Source of the DNA: Adiantum capillus-veneris
Lineage: Eukaryota > Streptophyta > Polypodiopsida > Polypodiales > Pteridaceae
Direction of reading: 5' to 3'
Length of the DNA stretch: 42,804 nt
Assembly: GCA_014529385.2 (NCBI GenBank)
Contig: CM043943.1
Location: 156,301,592 to 156,344,395 of the forward strand
Shown: positions 1 to 10,194 of the stretch, in pieces
How the letters are laid out: every line of letters starts with the position of its first letter
Numbering within the stretch: position 1 is the stretch's first letter
Translations under genes and position numbers: made by a program
The notes under the pieces: generated by a model
What the model saw: only the letters and a program-made list of their open reading frames with translations
What the model was told of the DNA's origin: nothing
The model's database searches: none

Positions 1-420
1 AAAAATTGTCAAACTCCTTGGAGACATACTCTCCACCGTTGTCAGTCTGCAGCCTCTTGAGTTTCTTGCTAGACTGATTCTCAACGAGTGCCAAGAATTT
101 TTGGAACACAGAAAGAACTTGATCCTTATGTTTCAAGGATATACCCACGACTTTCGAGTAGAGTCATCTATGGATGTCACAAAATAGCTGGCCCGCCCTA
201 GAGGTTTGGTTGACATAGGACCACAAACATCACTATGTACTAAATCTAGAGGTTCACCTCGCTTTTGACCCAATGGTAAGTGGACGGACCTAGTCTGTTT
301 TTCATAGATACAGTGTTCACAAACAGGAAAGTCAACATAAAACAAGACAGGTAAGTAGACATGTAAGTAGCCAAAATGAGTCAGAGCTCTCATTCCTTTT
401 TGGCAAGCCGGCAATGCCAC
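1..420 (-). pseudogene. copia integrase, N-terminal and core part (element A)
   Basis: The frame from 420 carries the zinc-finger cysteines (C-E-H-C), then V-H-S-D-V-C-G-P-M with the first catalytic Asp, and F-V-T-x-I-D-D. A one-base frameshift near position 140 moves the rest into another frame. That frame gives the T-D-N-G-G-E-Y motif with the second catalytic Asp close to the left edge. The catalytic Glu and everything after it lie outside the window. The order and spacing match plant copia integrases. Confidence 0.85.
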
Positions 421-840
421 AACTCAACAGACGGCAGCTCGGCTATAGATATGTAATCATGACCAACATCTGACATATGCATGGAATACAAGGTACCATG
501 CTTCTGACCTCTAAGTATAACAATATTACCTTTGCGTACTATCCACGAACCATTTCCAAATGTGGTGTTGTAGCCCAAATCATCAAACTGACCAACAGAA
601 AACAAGCTCTTAATCAACTTGGGAACATGTTTGACATTACATAAATTAAAGTGCGTGTCACTCCTTAGATGCAATTCGACGTTTGCGACACCCTCAATGT
701 CTAGTCCATAAGCATCACCAAGTCTCACTTTGCCACAAGAGTGAGAATAAATAGAGAACCACTCTCTATGAGGTGTCACATGGAAACTTGCACTAGAATC
801 TACTATCCAATTATGTGCATATTGCGCATCTTCCTAACAA
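390..840 (-). pseudogene. copia protease / GAG-pre-integrase segment (element A)
   Basis: This open segment starts with a retropepsin-like active-site region. The usual D-S-G-A has become D-S-S-A (the Asp codon is at 800-798), so the catalytic triplet has lost its glycine. Downstream are the L-x-N-V-x-H-V-P and L-F-S-V-G-Q motifs that mark the end of copia protease and the start of the GAG-pre-integrase domain, then L-W-H-C-R-L-A. The frame stops at 390, and the zinc-binding part continues in another frame. Protease would cleave the Gag-Pol polyprotein; this copy is expected to be inactive. Confidence 0.8.
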
Positions 841-861
841 GAGCCTCGACAGGTAGACCTA

Positions 862-1788
862 CTATGGAGACCAATACGTTAAGGTAAGTGGCATGACAAC
901 CGCTGGAAGAGTCTCTACAATAGGAGCATTTGAAGACTCTATCACATTGATCTCCTCTAACTTTGCTTTGCCCTTGTTTGAATCATCAGACTTAGAAGTG
1001 TCACCGGATTGTTTATCCTTCTTGCTTTGCTGCCATTTCCTGCAATCCTTCTTTACATGCCCTTTTTTATGGCAGTGATAGCACTCGACATTACGCATAG
1101 AACCCCAAGACTTACAGTGTGAACCTCCACATTTCTTGCTTTTGGCACGACTTTGAGTGCGACCCCTCTATCTATCACTAGCACCATACGTATCACCATC
1201 CTTCTTGCCTTTGAGAGATTTCTTGCGAATCTCCTCGGTAAACAGACTCCCAAGGACGTCATTGTACACAAGACCAGTACCAGGTGCTGAGTTGCTAATC
1301 GCAGTATAGAATGTATCCCAAGACGAGGGTAAACTACATAGCAAGAAGATACATTTGATTTCCTCATCGAAGACCAAACCCTGAGTGGTCAACTGAGTGC
1401 AATTGATATTGAACTCTTTAATGTGAGTAGATATAGTTCCCTCTTCCTTCATACGGAGATCAAATAGCTTCTTCATCAAGAAAACCTTATTAGTGGCACT
1501 TTTGTTCTCATAACTGGAACACAATTTATCCCATATATCTCTAGTAGTCATTTCTCCAACTATAGTAAAGTACACAAATTCGGCCAAATGCAAACAGAGG
1601 GTAGATTTGGCCTTAACATCAAGTCTCTCCCACTCAACATCTGTATACTCGCCTTTTGGGCGCTCCATGAAAGGATCCAGCTAGCCTTTTTGTATGAGAA
1701 CATTTTGAATCTGCTCTTTCCAGATAGCAAAATTCATCCCATCAAATTTTCGGATATTGTAAATATCCTTTTCACGGCTAGATGGCAT
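862..1788 (-). pseudogene. copia gag with CCHC zinc knuckle (element A)
   Basis: The capsid-like gag frame opens at an ATG at 1788-1786 and stays in one frame to about 862, broken by TAG at 1683-1681 and TAG at 1170-1168. Near the N-terminus is the copia gag signature F-D-G-x-N-F-x-x-W-K, followed by a UBN2-type helical region. The basic tail carries a clean CX2CX4HX4C knuckle (C-Y-H-C, then H and C) around 1045-1090, which would bind the element's RNA. Both stops are single substitutions without frame loss. The frame after about 862 does not continue directly into the protease, so a further indel lies between them. Confidence 0.85.
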
Positions 1789-2047
1789 GGCTGCAAGCTA
1801 AAGATAATATGGCAATAAACACTGGTAATTCTAGGGGAAAATTCAGCAGAGTTTCCCCAAAAAAACTGATAGAATCTCAATCCAAAACTATCACAAGAGA
1901 TAAGTAACGCATCAAAACTAATGCTCTCACAGCATACGACAGGCGCATCAACCACTAACTGTGCATAAAAAGTCAAAAGCTGACCCAAGACTGCCAACAC
2001 GGCGTCAAATGCACCTAGCCCTCTCTATACATGTCCTATGGCAAGGC

Positions 2048-2283
2048 TGAAGTGCACGAGTGGGAGCGTGTGTAAGTGTGTGCAACAATGGAGAAGAGAG
2101 GAGAAGAGGAGACCTTGTGTTTGCAGGGGCTAAAACTTAGTCTCTACATGTGAGCCCCCTTATTATGAAACTCACTCTCTACATGTGAGCCCCCTACATG
2201 TAGAGAGTGATTTTTAGCCCCTGGAAACACAAGGTCTCCTCTCTTGTCCATCGGTGCACACACACTCCTGCTTGCGCACTTCA
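2048..2283. repeat. Two copia LTR 3' ends fused head to head (palindrome)
   Basis: The block starts TGAAGTGCACGAG and ends with a near-mirror, GCGCACTTCA. Positions 2048 to about 2165 match the minus-oriented LTR at 4121-4351. Positions about 2196-2283 are the same LTR end in plus orientation. Between them a short stretch is repeated, and 2173-2208 forms a local hairpin around TACATGTAGAGAG. Both LTR pieces have lost their U3 starts, so this is not a single intact LTR. A copia-type primer site follows immediately on the right (2286). Confidence 0.7.
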
Positions 2284-2285
2284 AC

Positions 2286-2297
2286 TGGTATCAGAGC
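2286..2297 (+). other. copia primer-binding site (initiator tRNA-Met type)
   Basis: TGGTATCAGAGC, two bases after an LTR end in CA, is the standard plant Ty1/copia primer-binding site complementary to the 3' end of initiator tRNA-Met. It orients the sequence to its right as the plus-strand internal region of an element. Confidence 0.85.
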
Positions 2298-3806
2298 TCA
2301 GGGATTGGGAGCACCATTGGAGCTCAACAAGCAAGCAGGCAAAAAAGTGGCAAAAACTACAACACGTTTTTGCAAATATGTTTTGACCTATCAAAAAGTC
2401 TTCATTCAAACAGATTCCCTCTATTTTTGATCGGCTTTTGTCCTCTTCAACTTTGCAGAAGAAAGTTTTCTCAAAATCATCACCAATTTTGAGATACATC
2501 ACTCAGACTGCCTACACGTCTAGGGTACACAACTGTAGATTTTTACAGATTTGTTTCGACCTGTAAAAACAATACATTTCAGGTCCATTCTCGAAATTCC
2601 CAGCCTTTTTCGCGTGTTCTACAACTTTGCAGAAGGAAGTTTCTGCAAATCATGAATGGTTTGGGAGATATGGACTCACCGGCTACAGGATATTCAAAAA
2701 GTTGAAGATTATGTATGCCTATTGTGGTGATTTGCTACATTCAAAGAGCTCCGATTGAGCTTTGTCATTCTCTTGTTTTGCGCATTGATGTTTTGCTCTC
2801 AGTGAAGAGAGTGTGGGTTGATATTTTCAACAAATTTATGCACATACGTTGAGAACACTTTGTGGATGTATGCATTCTTGTGGACTCTCAGGATTTGAGA
2901 GTGGATTCATCACAGGTTATGTACATTGACTTGTGCGATTAAGCATATTTCAAGAGTATGGTGCAAGGATTTGCAGAGAGTTTTGCAACATTTTTAGCAT
3001 GATTGAGAGCTGAATTTTGAGCTGATTCGGATGCTCATTTCGTATACATTTGGTACATGCTTGATGCTTGTTTATATTGGCATGTGGATGCACATGATGT
3101 GCGCTTTTCGGTGGATGTTATTCTTCACCTTGCAATGGCATATGTGGGCTGATTTTCAACTGTTTTAAGCATCATATTTTGGTTGATTTGTATCCAAGTT
3201 TATACTAGTATATGCCTCGCTTGTAGAGTGCGGTTGATGCACTTTGTGTTTCGGATTACAGGATTGTTTTCCAAGTTTACGGAGTTGAGACTTTGGGGCA
3301 GCTCATGTATACTTGAGTGCGGATTTTGTGCATGATTTGCTCATGGTTTTGAGCATGTTTATGGCATGTATGGTTATTATGGTTAGATAGCCAAATACTG
3401 CCAAAACTTTGGCGGATTTTTCTTGCAATTTTATTTGTTTATGTGCATGGTTTGCAATCGTGTTTTGATTGCATTTGGCATTCAATGGTTGCTTTTCCAT
3501 AGTGTGTTGGCATCGCATTGTGAGAGTGTTTGCTTACCGGATTACGTCATTTGATATATATGTGGTAATCTCTTCAGGAGGGAGATTTTTGATGCTAGTT
3601 TCATTGATTATCACATAGTGCTCTTGGATTAGAGCGGGTTCTTGGGCATGGCTTTTGTCACTTGTTTGTTACATTGATCGCCATATTTGTTGACACTTCT
3701 CTTAGACAACTTATGTTGCATGTTGACAATGCTTGGGGTATGAGTTAGCCAGGATTTGGCTATTGTCAATTGATCAATTTGTGCTTGGTCTTCACAGGTT
3801 ATCGGC
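2298..3806 (+). other. Long untranslated leader of a copia element
   Basis: About 1.5 kb separate the primer site from the gag ATG, with no coding signal in any frame. The leader contains two diverged copies of a roughly 150-base block (about 2368-2525 and 2537-2690), each containing C-A-A-C-T-T-T-G-C-A-G-A-A-G. The rest is T/G-rich with many TGCAT-type words. A similar composition reappears on the minus strand at 4352-5181, next to another primer site, so long leaders look like a trait of this copia group. Confidence 0.5.
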
Positions 3807-4088
3807 ATGGATTTGGCATGTACATCATTGTCAGGGTTTGTGCTTTTCTATACAAAGTTTGATGGTTCAAACTTTGAGCATTGGAAAGCAGGTATGCATG
3901 ATGCATTGACTCAGTTGGTCCAAGTATTACCACTACAAGGCATGGATGCTAGGCTAGAGTCTATGACTGACAATGAGTGGGAGGACTTGGATGAGCTTGC
4001 ACGTTCGATGATCATGTTACACCTTGGCTTGGATGCATGTACAGCTAGAGAGTTATGGAAAAGATTGTGCAATGATTTTGGCACATAA
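3807..4088 (+). pseudogene. copia gag N-terminal fragment
   Basis: The frame from the ATG at 3807 carries F-D-G-S-N-F-E-H-W-K and the downstream helical pattern of copia gag (D-E-W-E-D-L-D-E-L-A-R-S, then E-L-W-K-R-L). It breaks off after 93 residues. At about 4088 the sequence changes abruptly into an inverted primer-site/LTR unit, so the stop codon is created by a rearrangement. No zinc knuckle or pol follows. The fragment is the continuation of the leader starting at 2298. Confidence 0.8.
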
Positions 4089-4106
4089 TGAGCTCCCAAT
4101 CCCTGA

Positions 4107-4118
4107 GCTCTAATACGA
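4107..4118 (-). other. copia primer-binding site, decayed
   Basis: Read on the minus strand this is TCGTATTAGAGC, a two-mismatch form of TGGTATCAGAGC, two bases from the LTR end at 4121. The 15 or so bases beyond it also match the sequence after the primer site at 2286. The two copies are therefore inverted repeats of the same leader start. Confidence 0.75.
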
Positions 4119-4120
4119 GT

Positions 4121-4351
4121 TGAAGTGCACGAGCGAGAGCATGTGTAAGTGTGTGCAACGATGGAGAAGAGAGGAGAAGAGAGGAGAAGAGGAGACCTTG
4201 TGTTTGCAGGGGCTAAAACTCACTCTCTACATGTGAGCCCCCTTATTCTATTATATAAATAATGAATAAGTATAGTGGGTGGGCACCTCTGGCCTAACTG
4301 GCCACATGGGGCTTTACCCAATAGAGGCCACAAAAAAGTGGTACTCCAACA
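4121..4351 (-). mobile_element. copia LTR, minus orientation
   Basis: On the minus strand it starts TGTTGGAGTACC and ends CACTTCA, giving the TG...CA termini of a 231-bp LTR with a primer site directly after it (4118-4107). It shares its 3' part with the fragments at 2048-2283. No polypurine tract is visible beside its U3 end, so it acted as a 5' LTR. The internal region it should lead into was replaced by the inverted gag fragment to its left. Confidence 0.75.
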
Positions 4352-5181
4352 ACCTATATCACCAAAAGGATCTCAAAATTTGAGAATCCCCCAGCTCAAG
4401 AAAACCTCACGCTATTGACCCTCACAAAAGGTTATGCAGACAAGAAACTAGCCCAGTCTCAGAAAGGGCCTCCGAACCGAGTCTCAAAAACGGTAGAAAC
4501 AAGCCAAATCGGCTCAACAGAAGGTACATTGGCAATTTTCGCAACTCAACGGAATCCACTATCAAGAATACTGCAAGGTGTAGTATACGCGCTCAAACAG
4601 GTGCCAAACAAAATGTGCAAGCAGTAAACAAATCCCTGCAGGAAGTAAAACCTCTCTCAAAAGAGCACAAGCACTATCAAAAGTGCCAAAACAATGCATA
4701 TGCACAGCAAGTACTCCCACTGAAATCTGTGTTGATGCAAATCACTGCAACCTGTAAGAAACCTGGATGTCCTGTATGTATGCAAGAACCTGTGAGGAGA
4801 TGGATGCCTGAAAAACCCAAGACAATGTCGATGCCGAAAAGTGCTCCTAATCAGCCCATAAACACCATCTCAATAGCACATAATAGCCATAAAATGGCTA
4901 TATACAATCCCAAAATAGTCTCTGAACAACTTGCACCTATGTCCTATACTTGTAGTAAAAGTGGAATTGAAAAATACAACTCCTGAAGCGTAGCTCGGAT
5001 AAAGCTTTCGACTACACGAACGGCCTCAAAAGGGGGGTAAAACTTCAGGACACCTACTAGAAATGCTCTCAGAACGCTGAATTTACCAATGCCAAAATCG
5101 AAAACCTGTTTGCACTTTTGAAAGTGCGTGCACGGACGTGAAAGTGCGTGCGCGGATGCGAAAACAGCAAGCACAAACCTT
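4352..5181 (-). other. Leader-like internal sequence of a second minus-strand copia element
   Basis: This stretch lies after the primer site at 5193-5182 when read on the minus strand. It shows no gag motif. Its T/G-rich character resembles the leader at 2298-3806. The short open frames on either strand here do not resemble known proteins and I do not regard them as genes. It is cut off by the LTR at 4351. Confidence 0.4.
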
Positions 5182-5193
5182 GCTCTGATACCA
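5182..5193 (-). other. copia primer-binding site
   Basis: The reverse complement is an exact TGGTATCAGAGC, two bases inside the LTR end at 5196. Confidence 0.85.
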
Positions 5194-5195
5194 GT

Positions 5196-5400
5196 TAAAG
5201 GTGCCGCGGGAAGCGTGTGCAAGTGCAAGTGCGAGAGTAGAGAGAGAGAGAGACCTACTGTTGGGTGGAGTGCACAACAACGTTATCCCAATGGTGCATC
5301 TCCTTATTCCTTTGTATTAAAGAATAAGTGTATATATGGTTAAGTTAGTAGATGGGTTAGTAGTAATAGGACGTCCGGCCAGTTGGCCTGAATCCCAACA
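5196..5400 (-). mobile_element. copia LTR, minus orientation (second family member)
   Basis: On the minus strand it begins TGTTGGGATTCAGGCC and runs to the primer site, about 205 bp. It shares the overall plan and several blocks with the LTR at 4121-4351, including GGCC-rich U3 words, an A/T-rich TATA zone and a GTGTGCAAGTG-like end. The last dinucleotide has decayed from CA to TA. It is a separate, older copy of a related family. Confidence 0.7.
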
Positions 5401-6289
5401 TCTAGGAGGCATGACGATCAGATGGAACTCAAACAAGGTCATGCTACTAGAGAAGCAAGCATCAATTTCAATGTTTGGTGTTGTTAGGCTTATTGTTGAA
5501 CCTCAATGTGTTCGTGACAAATGCTGATGACAAAACACGTTGTTCAAAAAGATCAAGGCACAAGGAGGAGGGTCCTTTGGATAAGGGCAAGATTCTATAG
5601 GATTTTGTATCATTTTTGGATGACTAAAAACAGTCAAAATATATTTGTTTTATGCATCAAAGTTAGATTGATTTTGTACCAAAATCTTGCAAAGTATTTT
5701 ATTTTGTTGCAACCATCATTCACGTTATGAAAGTTAAGATTACATAAAGTCTTCTAGACACATTAAGGTTTGTTATGAAGTTATGGCACAACTTGCAACG
5801 GTGCTTTCCAAACCCTTCCCCCGTGTTGCTTCTATAACAGCACGTCTTGTCGCAATGGTAACTGCCATATTTTCCTCATTCGTCTTTTTTTTTAGCTAAT
5901 CTCAATGCATGGCCAATCTGACTGTCTTTGACTTGTTCCTTGCCATGTGACATGTGCGTAAGTTTTTGATACGCCCATTGATGTAGCTCCTCTAAGCTAT
6001 TGGCTTGGTCTACACCACCTTTATGCTAAGTGTGCCTGAAATATCTAGTATGAACTTGGTAGTGGGTTTTTTGCATGCCCTTTATAGACCAGATACCCAA
6101 GCTGCCATATTCCCTTGCAAACCAAGGCATGTGATTATAGATAATTTTTTACACACATAACAAGCACAAACATTATAAGGATACATATTTGCAATTCAAA
6201 AGATTAGCATATAATCAAACCGATTACATTACCATGTAGTGAGTGATATGTTGATTTGACCATGCACCTATGAATGTCTTGTGTAATGT
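5401..6289. other. No recognisable gene or element
   Basis: A/T-rich sequence with only short open frames. I see no LTR ends, primer sites, conserved protein motifs or clear repeats here, although similarity to X may begin before 6290 in a decayed form. Confidence 0.4.
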
Positions 6290-7698
6290 CTCAATACCTT
6301 TGCCTTGCTAGTCCTTGCGGCACCATTGTATGCATAATCAACTACAACATTGTGCAAATTTTTCCACATGTTGTATCTCACTGCTTGTCTTCCTTGTGCA
6401 CTATGGCTTTTATGTTATCTTCCAGTTGTAGGCAGTGATACAAAGAGTTGGGCTTTCACACCACCAATAGACAACTTCTTTGAAACATCCCCTTTGGAAC
6501 ATCTTGACCATTCTTAGACCTCTTTCATCCTGCTCTATCTTAACATGTCCTCCATGAAAACCCATCTCTGAGAAGACTATCTCCAAAGTTAAGATTTCCC
6601 TTTGCTTTGCAAGGAGAGGTCAAGTGGTCCAAGCAAAACAGATATAGAGAAACATCAACTTTTCTATTATCTTACAAATTGCATGCATTGTGCGTATGTG
6701 CACTCTAGAAAGTGGGATATTCAAAATGGGTCGAAAGTTGTCTGACGCTCTTCTCCAATATGGTTTGTCAAAGATGTGAACCCCTCCCATGCAATATAAG
6801 CAAGGGCTTTTGCTTGTTGCTCCTTTGGAAATGTTGTACATGCATTTCAAGGTCCTTAGATCTCCTGCCATGTGCCACTCCACTGTGTAGGAGCCCATGC
6901 CCTCTACACCTAGCTTCTTTCCATTTCTTTGTTTGCTTATAATTTTTGGGATGCTAGTTTGATGGAAAAACCAATTCAATATATCAAAGTTCTCAACTTG
7001 CACCTGGAAAGATAATTTTAAGCTTTTTGGAATGCACATTCTGAAGCATATAAGTAAAACGTAATGTTAAATGAGCTTCAACTTAATGTTAGCTCACCTT
7101 GAAGGTTGCAAGAAGGAAAATGTTGTTCTTAGATTGCACACTAAAGTTTTTAGGATCATTTGGTCCAATGCTTGCATCCAGAGCTATGCTCATGAGTGTG
7201 ATTATGACTCGCTCAACCTTCATCTCCTTTACAAGCTCACACTCATCTAGCTTGATGACAAACTTAAGGACACCTTGGCACTCGTCGGGAGTACCATCGA
7301 ACAACTGCACAATGTATGTTCACAAAGCGATCAAAACATAAAAACTTTCTTGTCATATACCATTTCCTCCCCTTTTGGTGATCTGTATGTCAAATCAATG
7401 TGAAAAGGACTACCCAGAGTTTGAAGCACCTCTTTGTTAACTTCCCATCTTGTTTTCTAGAATAGAGAAAAGATTTGGAAGTAGGGTGTGCTTGATATGA
7501 ATACTTTTAACATGTGTCTACACAGACCTAAGTACCAAGAGTTAGGATACTAAACCATTGCTTAGTAAAATGAAAATTCCAAATGACACCACATACTTGT
7601 AACTTGCAGTTTATCCCTTATTGGATATTTCAGCTTCATCCAAGATTAATTGAACATCCTGTGCATGGAGTTGGTTCTCCTTTAAAAGATTGACAAGC
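6290..7698 (-). mobile_element. X-family repeat, copy 1 (3' two-thirds)
   Basis: This is the 3' portion of the X repeat on the minus strand, recognised because its parts recur at 14187-18314. From right to left it holds exon ii remnants (7640-7698), exon iii (about 7450-7096), a short intron and exons iv and v. At about 7698 the orientation flips directly into copy 2, so the two copies meet head to head. X has no family name that I can assign. It behaves as a dispersed repeat with gene-like, spliced coding structure. Confidence 0.6.
6413..7450 (-). pseudogene. X-family protein, exons iii-v (unknown; possible transposase)
   Basis: Exon iii reads through F-V-I-K-L-D-E-C-E-L-V-K and ends at a GTGAGC donor near 7097. 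A CAG acceptor near 7042 leads into exon iv, with the conserved stretch M-G-S-Y-T-V-E-W-H-M-A-G-D-L and then a C-L-Y-C pair. A further coding-like stretch (about 6610-6413, with V-Y-W-W-C-E) follows. The implied intron is only about 56 bases, short for a plant. An acidic residue followed by a Cys-x2-Cys knuckle recalls some DDE transposases, but I cannot name a superfamily and this is speculation. Stops interrupt the region before 6413. Confidence 0.45.
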
Positions 7699-9464
7699 AA
7701 GTGCGTGGTGGGAGATGGTGTTATCCTCTCATGCTGAAATAATCATGGGAAGATACACCTTACTTTTTGTTAGTTGGGAATAAATCCTAGTGTGACCAAC
7801 CAAGTTTGAGACTCTAGTGTTTGAAGTAAGTTTATGAAGGAATTTATACATGGAGGGGTACTCACCTATGATACTAGAAAGTCTTCTTTTGCAATTTGAA
7901 CATCATGAAGGATGCATACTCCTTAGTCTAACCTTTAATATTGCAATGCAACCAAAAGATAAATCTAGATTGGAATATTATTTACATGATCACCAATCCC
8001 TATGAAAGAGAATTGTAGTTGAAATTTGTTTTATAGCAAGCAAGAGATTGTTGTGAACTACAAGGTCGAACAATATAGATTTTTTCATGAAAGCAATAGT
8101 GCAATAGTCTAAGTTTCTTTGTTAGCTTGCTTGGGCACTTGAGGGGTTCTCCATATGTAAGCCTTCCACATCACATGCCTAATTTAAAAACCATATATTT
8201 ATTAATTCTTCATAAATATACCACATCCTTTTCTAGTTCAATTTGTGTATGTCCCCTTTGATTGATACCCTTTTTGTCTTTTAAAAATGTATAAAAATGG
8301 GGGCTAAATAACCCCTTCTATTCAACTCACCTGCTATGCGTGCATATCATTAGGAAAAGTTTGGACTCAAATTTGGGCCTTATAAGAAATGCCATGTCAG
8401 CATAGAGAGAGATAATGGAAAATTAATTCTCTTTTTAACATATTCTTAAAATTCAAATATCTTTTTCATTACAAGGTACGCTTATTAAAAATCTTAAAAG
8501 TAAAATAATCATGATAAGTCTTAACTATCTACGATCGCTAAGAATTCAATGCCGAATATTTCAATCTTTTGCATTTTTGAAAACTAAACTTTGCTTTCTC
8601 AGTTCTTTCTCCCCCCCATTCCCCGTGCATACGAATGTTGAAATTTTTTCCTTCCATTACCCTCTCCTCCTTCTGTAGAGACAATTTCAATTATCCATGT
8701 CTCAATCCACTCTTATAGCTTCTCCATGAAGAACTTCTACAAGGAATCGAAGAAATGTATATCATATGCACATAGAGCTCTCATGAGAGTATGAGCCCCT
8801 TTGCAAGAACAAAAAACAGAACACCATTTCAAAAGCTTCGAAGGAGAACTTCATATCACAAGGCATGAAAAATGTGGACCTTTGGTTGGATAACAGAATG
8901 TATCCCAAGCATCCTGTCACAAACTCCGCTCCACCTTTCAAGGATATAATTTTCTTGGTGAACTATGTTGGAGATGGACCCAATGGCTTGTATGGCTACA
9001 ACAAGCAGTTGGCCACAAGAAATGATGTTCCACAACGAGAGCGAGACATTACATGCAAGGAAAATGTGCGTTTACACCAGGTTGTCGTGCAATGTGTTCA
9101 CTTGCTCGGAGGCAGCAAGGAAACCATGAAGGAGATTACTCAATAATTAAGAGAAAAAAAACAGCACTAGGTCTTCTCCAAAGAGAAAGAAGACGACGAG
9201 ACGTTGAGGACTTGAAGGTTGGCTCAAGAGGAATCAAGAAAGGAGTGCAAGCCATCAAGTAAGTGCATCTGTGCATCTATCCTTGCCAAGTTTATATTCC
9301 TAAACTCTCAATCATATCTCTTTTGTTTGATATGCATGCCCATATCTTTGCTTCACCCCGACAAGGAAGTGGAGCACAAAACAACAACCTCCTTGTCACT
9401 TTACAACCTCATACTGAATCGCAAAAAAGTTGTTGGCCTCTTTGATGACAAGCGCTATGGTAAG
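7699..9464 (+). mobile_element. X-family repeat, copy 2 (5' part, plus orientation)
   Basis: This is the 5' non-coding part of X (7699-8850) followed by exon i and part of exon ii, all on the plus strand. It matches, in reverse complement, 12390-13795 along nearly its whole length, so the two arms form a long inverted repeat around the copia fragment. The copy is cut at 9464, just after D-D-K-R-Y-G-K in exon ii, where copia integrase sequence begins abruptly. Confidence 0.65.
8865..9464 (+). pseudogene. X-family protein, exons i-ii
   Basis: Exon i starts M-K-N-V-D-L-W-L-D, passes N-Y-V-G-D-G-P and the Q-R-E-R-D-I-T-C-K-E-N segment, and ends near a GTAAGT donor at about 9257. An acceptor of the form GACAAG near 9360-9365 leads to exon ii (E-V-E-x-K-T-T-T-S). 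Two stops and frame changes occur between 9143 and 9230. The same exon borders can be drawn in the other X copies, which supports a genuine spliced gene. The function is unknown. Confidence 0.45.
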
Positions 9465-10186
9465 CTTTCGTAGGACACCTGTTAAGTACATAAGTGGCAC
9501 ACATGATGGCCTCAAGCCAAAAAGAATGCGGCAAAGCTTGACTTTTGACCATACATCATGCCATTTTCATCGATCACCTGTTTTTCCTCTCAACAACACC
9601 ATTTTGCTGAGGTGTATAAGGCACTGTACATTGGTATTATTTATCCCACGACTAGCCAGAAATGCATTAAATTCATGAGACATATACTCCCCCCCTCGAT
9701 CTGAATGGAGGGTGCCCATAGTACATTTCGAGACATTTTCAGCCATAGCCAGAAATTGTTTGAAGCACATAAAAACTTCGGACTTCGATTTAAGCGGAAA
9801 TACCCATGCATGCCTGGAGTAATCATCAATGAAAGTCACGAAGTAAAGGTAATTGCCAAGGATGGAGTTTGCATGGGCCCACAAACATCACTATGCACAA
9901 GCTGCAACCTGCATGTGGCCCGAACTGAACCATCCTTTGGAAACTTAGAACGCTGCATCTTACCCAAAATACAACCTTCACAAATATGTTTGACAGGTGC
10001 TTCAAGAGGCGGCAAAGAAGCAACCATATCAGATTTTTGCAAACGCAGCAAACTAGCAAAATTCAGATGACCAAAAAGTGCATGCCAAAGTTTTGCATCT
10101 AAAATAGCCCTTGAATCTGCAATAGCATTTGCAAAAAAAATTCCACACTTGTCATACAAAGTGAGCTTATATAGCCCATGGCACAA
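9465..10186 (-). pseudogene. copia GAG-pre-integrase and integrase core (element D)
   Basis: The zinc-binding region shows W-H-x-x-F-G-H and C-x2-C (C-E-G-C), then L-V-H-S-D-V-C-G-P-M. After a frameshift near 9880 come F-V-T-F-I-D-D-Y-S-R and H-S-D-R-G-G-E-Y with the second catalytic Asp. A second frameshift near 9600 precedes the P-Q-Q-N-G-V-V-E-R-K-N motif, which contains the catalytic Glu. All three acidic positions are visible, but the reading frame is broken twice and the C-terminal part is gone. Confidence 0.85.
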
Positions 10187-10194
10187 AAGGCCAG

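Larger units (their letters stand above)
1..2047 (-). mobile_element. Partial Ty1/copia retrotransposon (element A), 5' half
   Basis: Read on the minus strand, this stretch gives gag, zinc knuckle, protease, GAG-pre-integrase and the start of the integrase core in the order typical of Ty1/copia Pol. Reverse transcriptase, RNase H and the 3' LTR would lie beyond the left edge. The element is dead: it has two in-frame TAG stops in gag, a damaged protease motif and frameshifts. Between the gag start (1788) and the LTR end at 2048 there are only about 260 bases, and no primer-binding site is visible there. The LTR next to it may therefore belong to a different copy. The assignment rests on domain order and motifs; the family within copia is not determined. 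Confidence 0.85.

Noticed and set aside
1734-2000. 88-codon minus frame upstream of gag in element A
   Set aside because: It lies in the leader and overlaps the real gag start in another frame.
4415-4986. Two overlapping plus-strand open frames as a gene
   Set aside because: Composition is that of the reverse strand of a copia leader; no motif, no conserved repeat.
4121-5400. The two minus-oriented copia LTRs as the pair of one small LTR element
   Set aside because: They differ too much, each has its own primer site on its left side, and no polypurine tract lies next to 4351.
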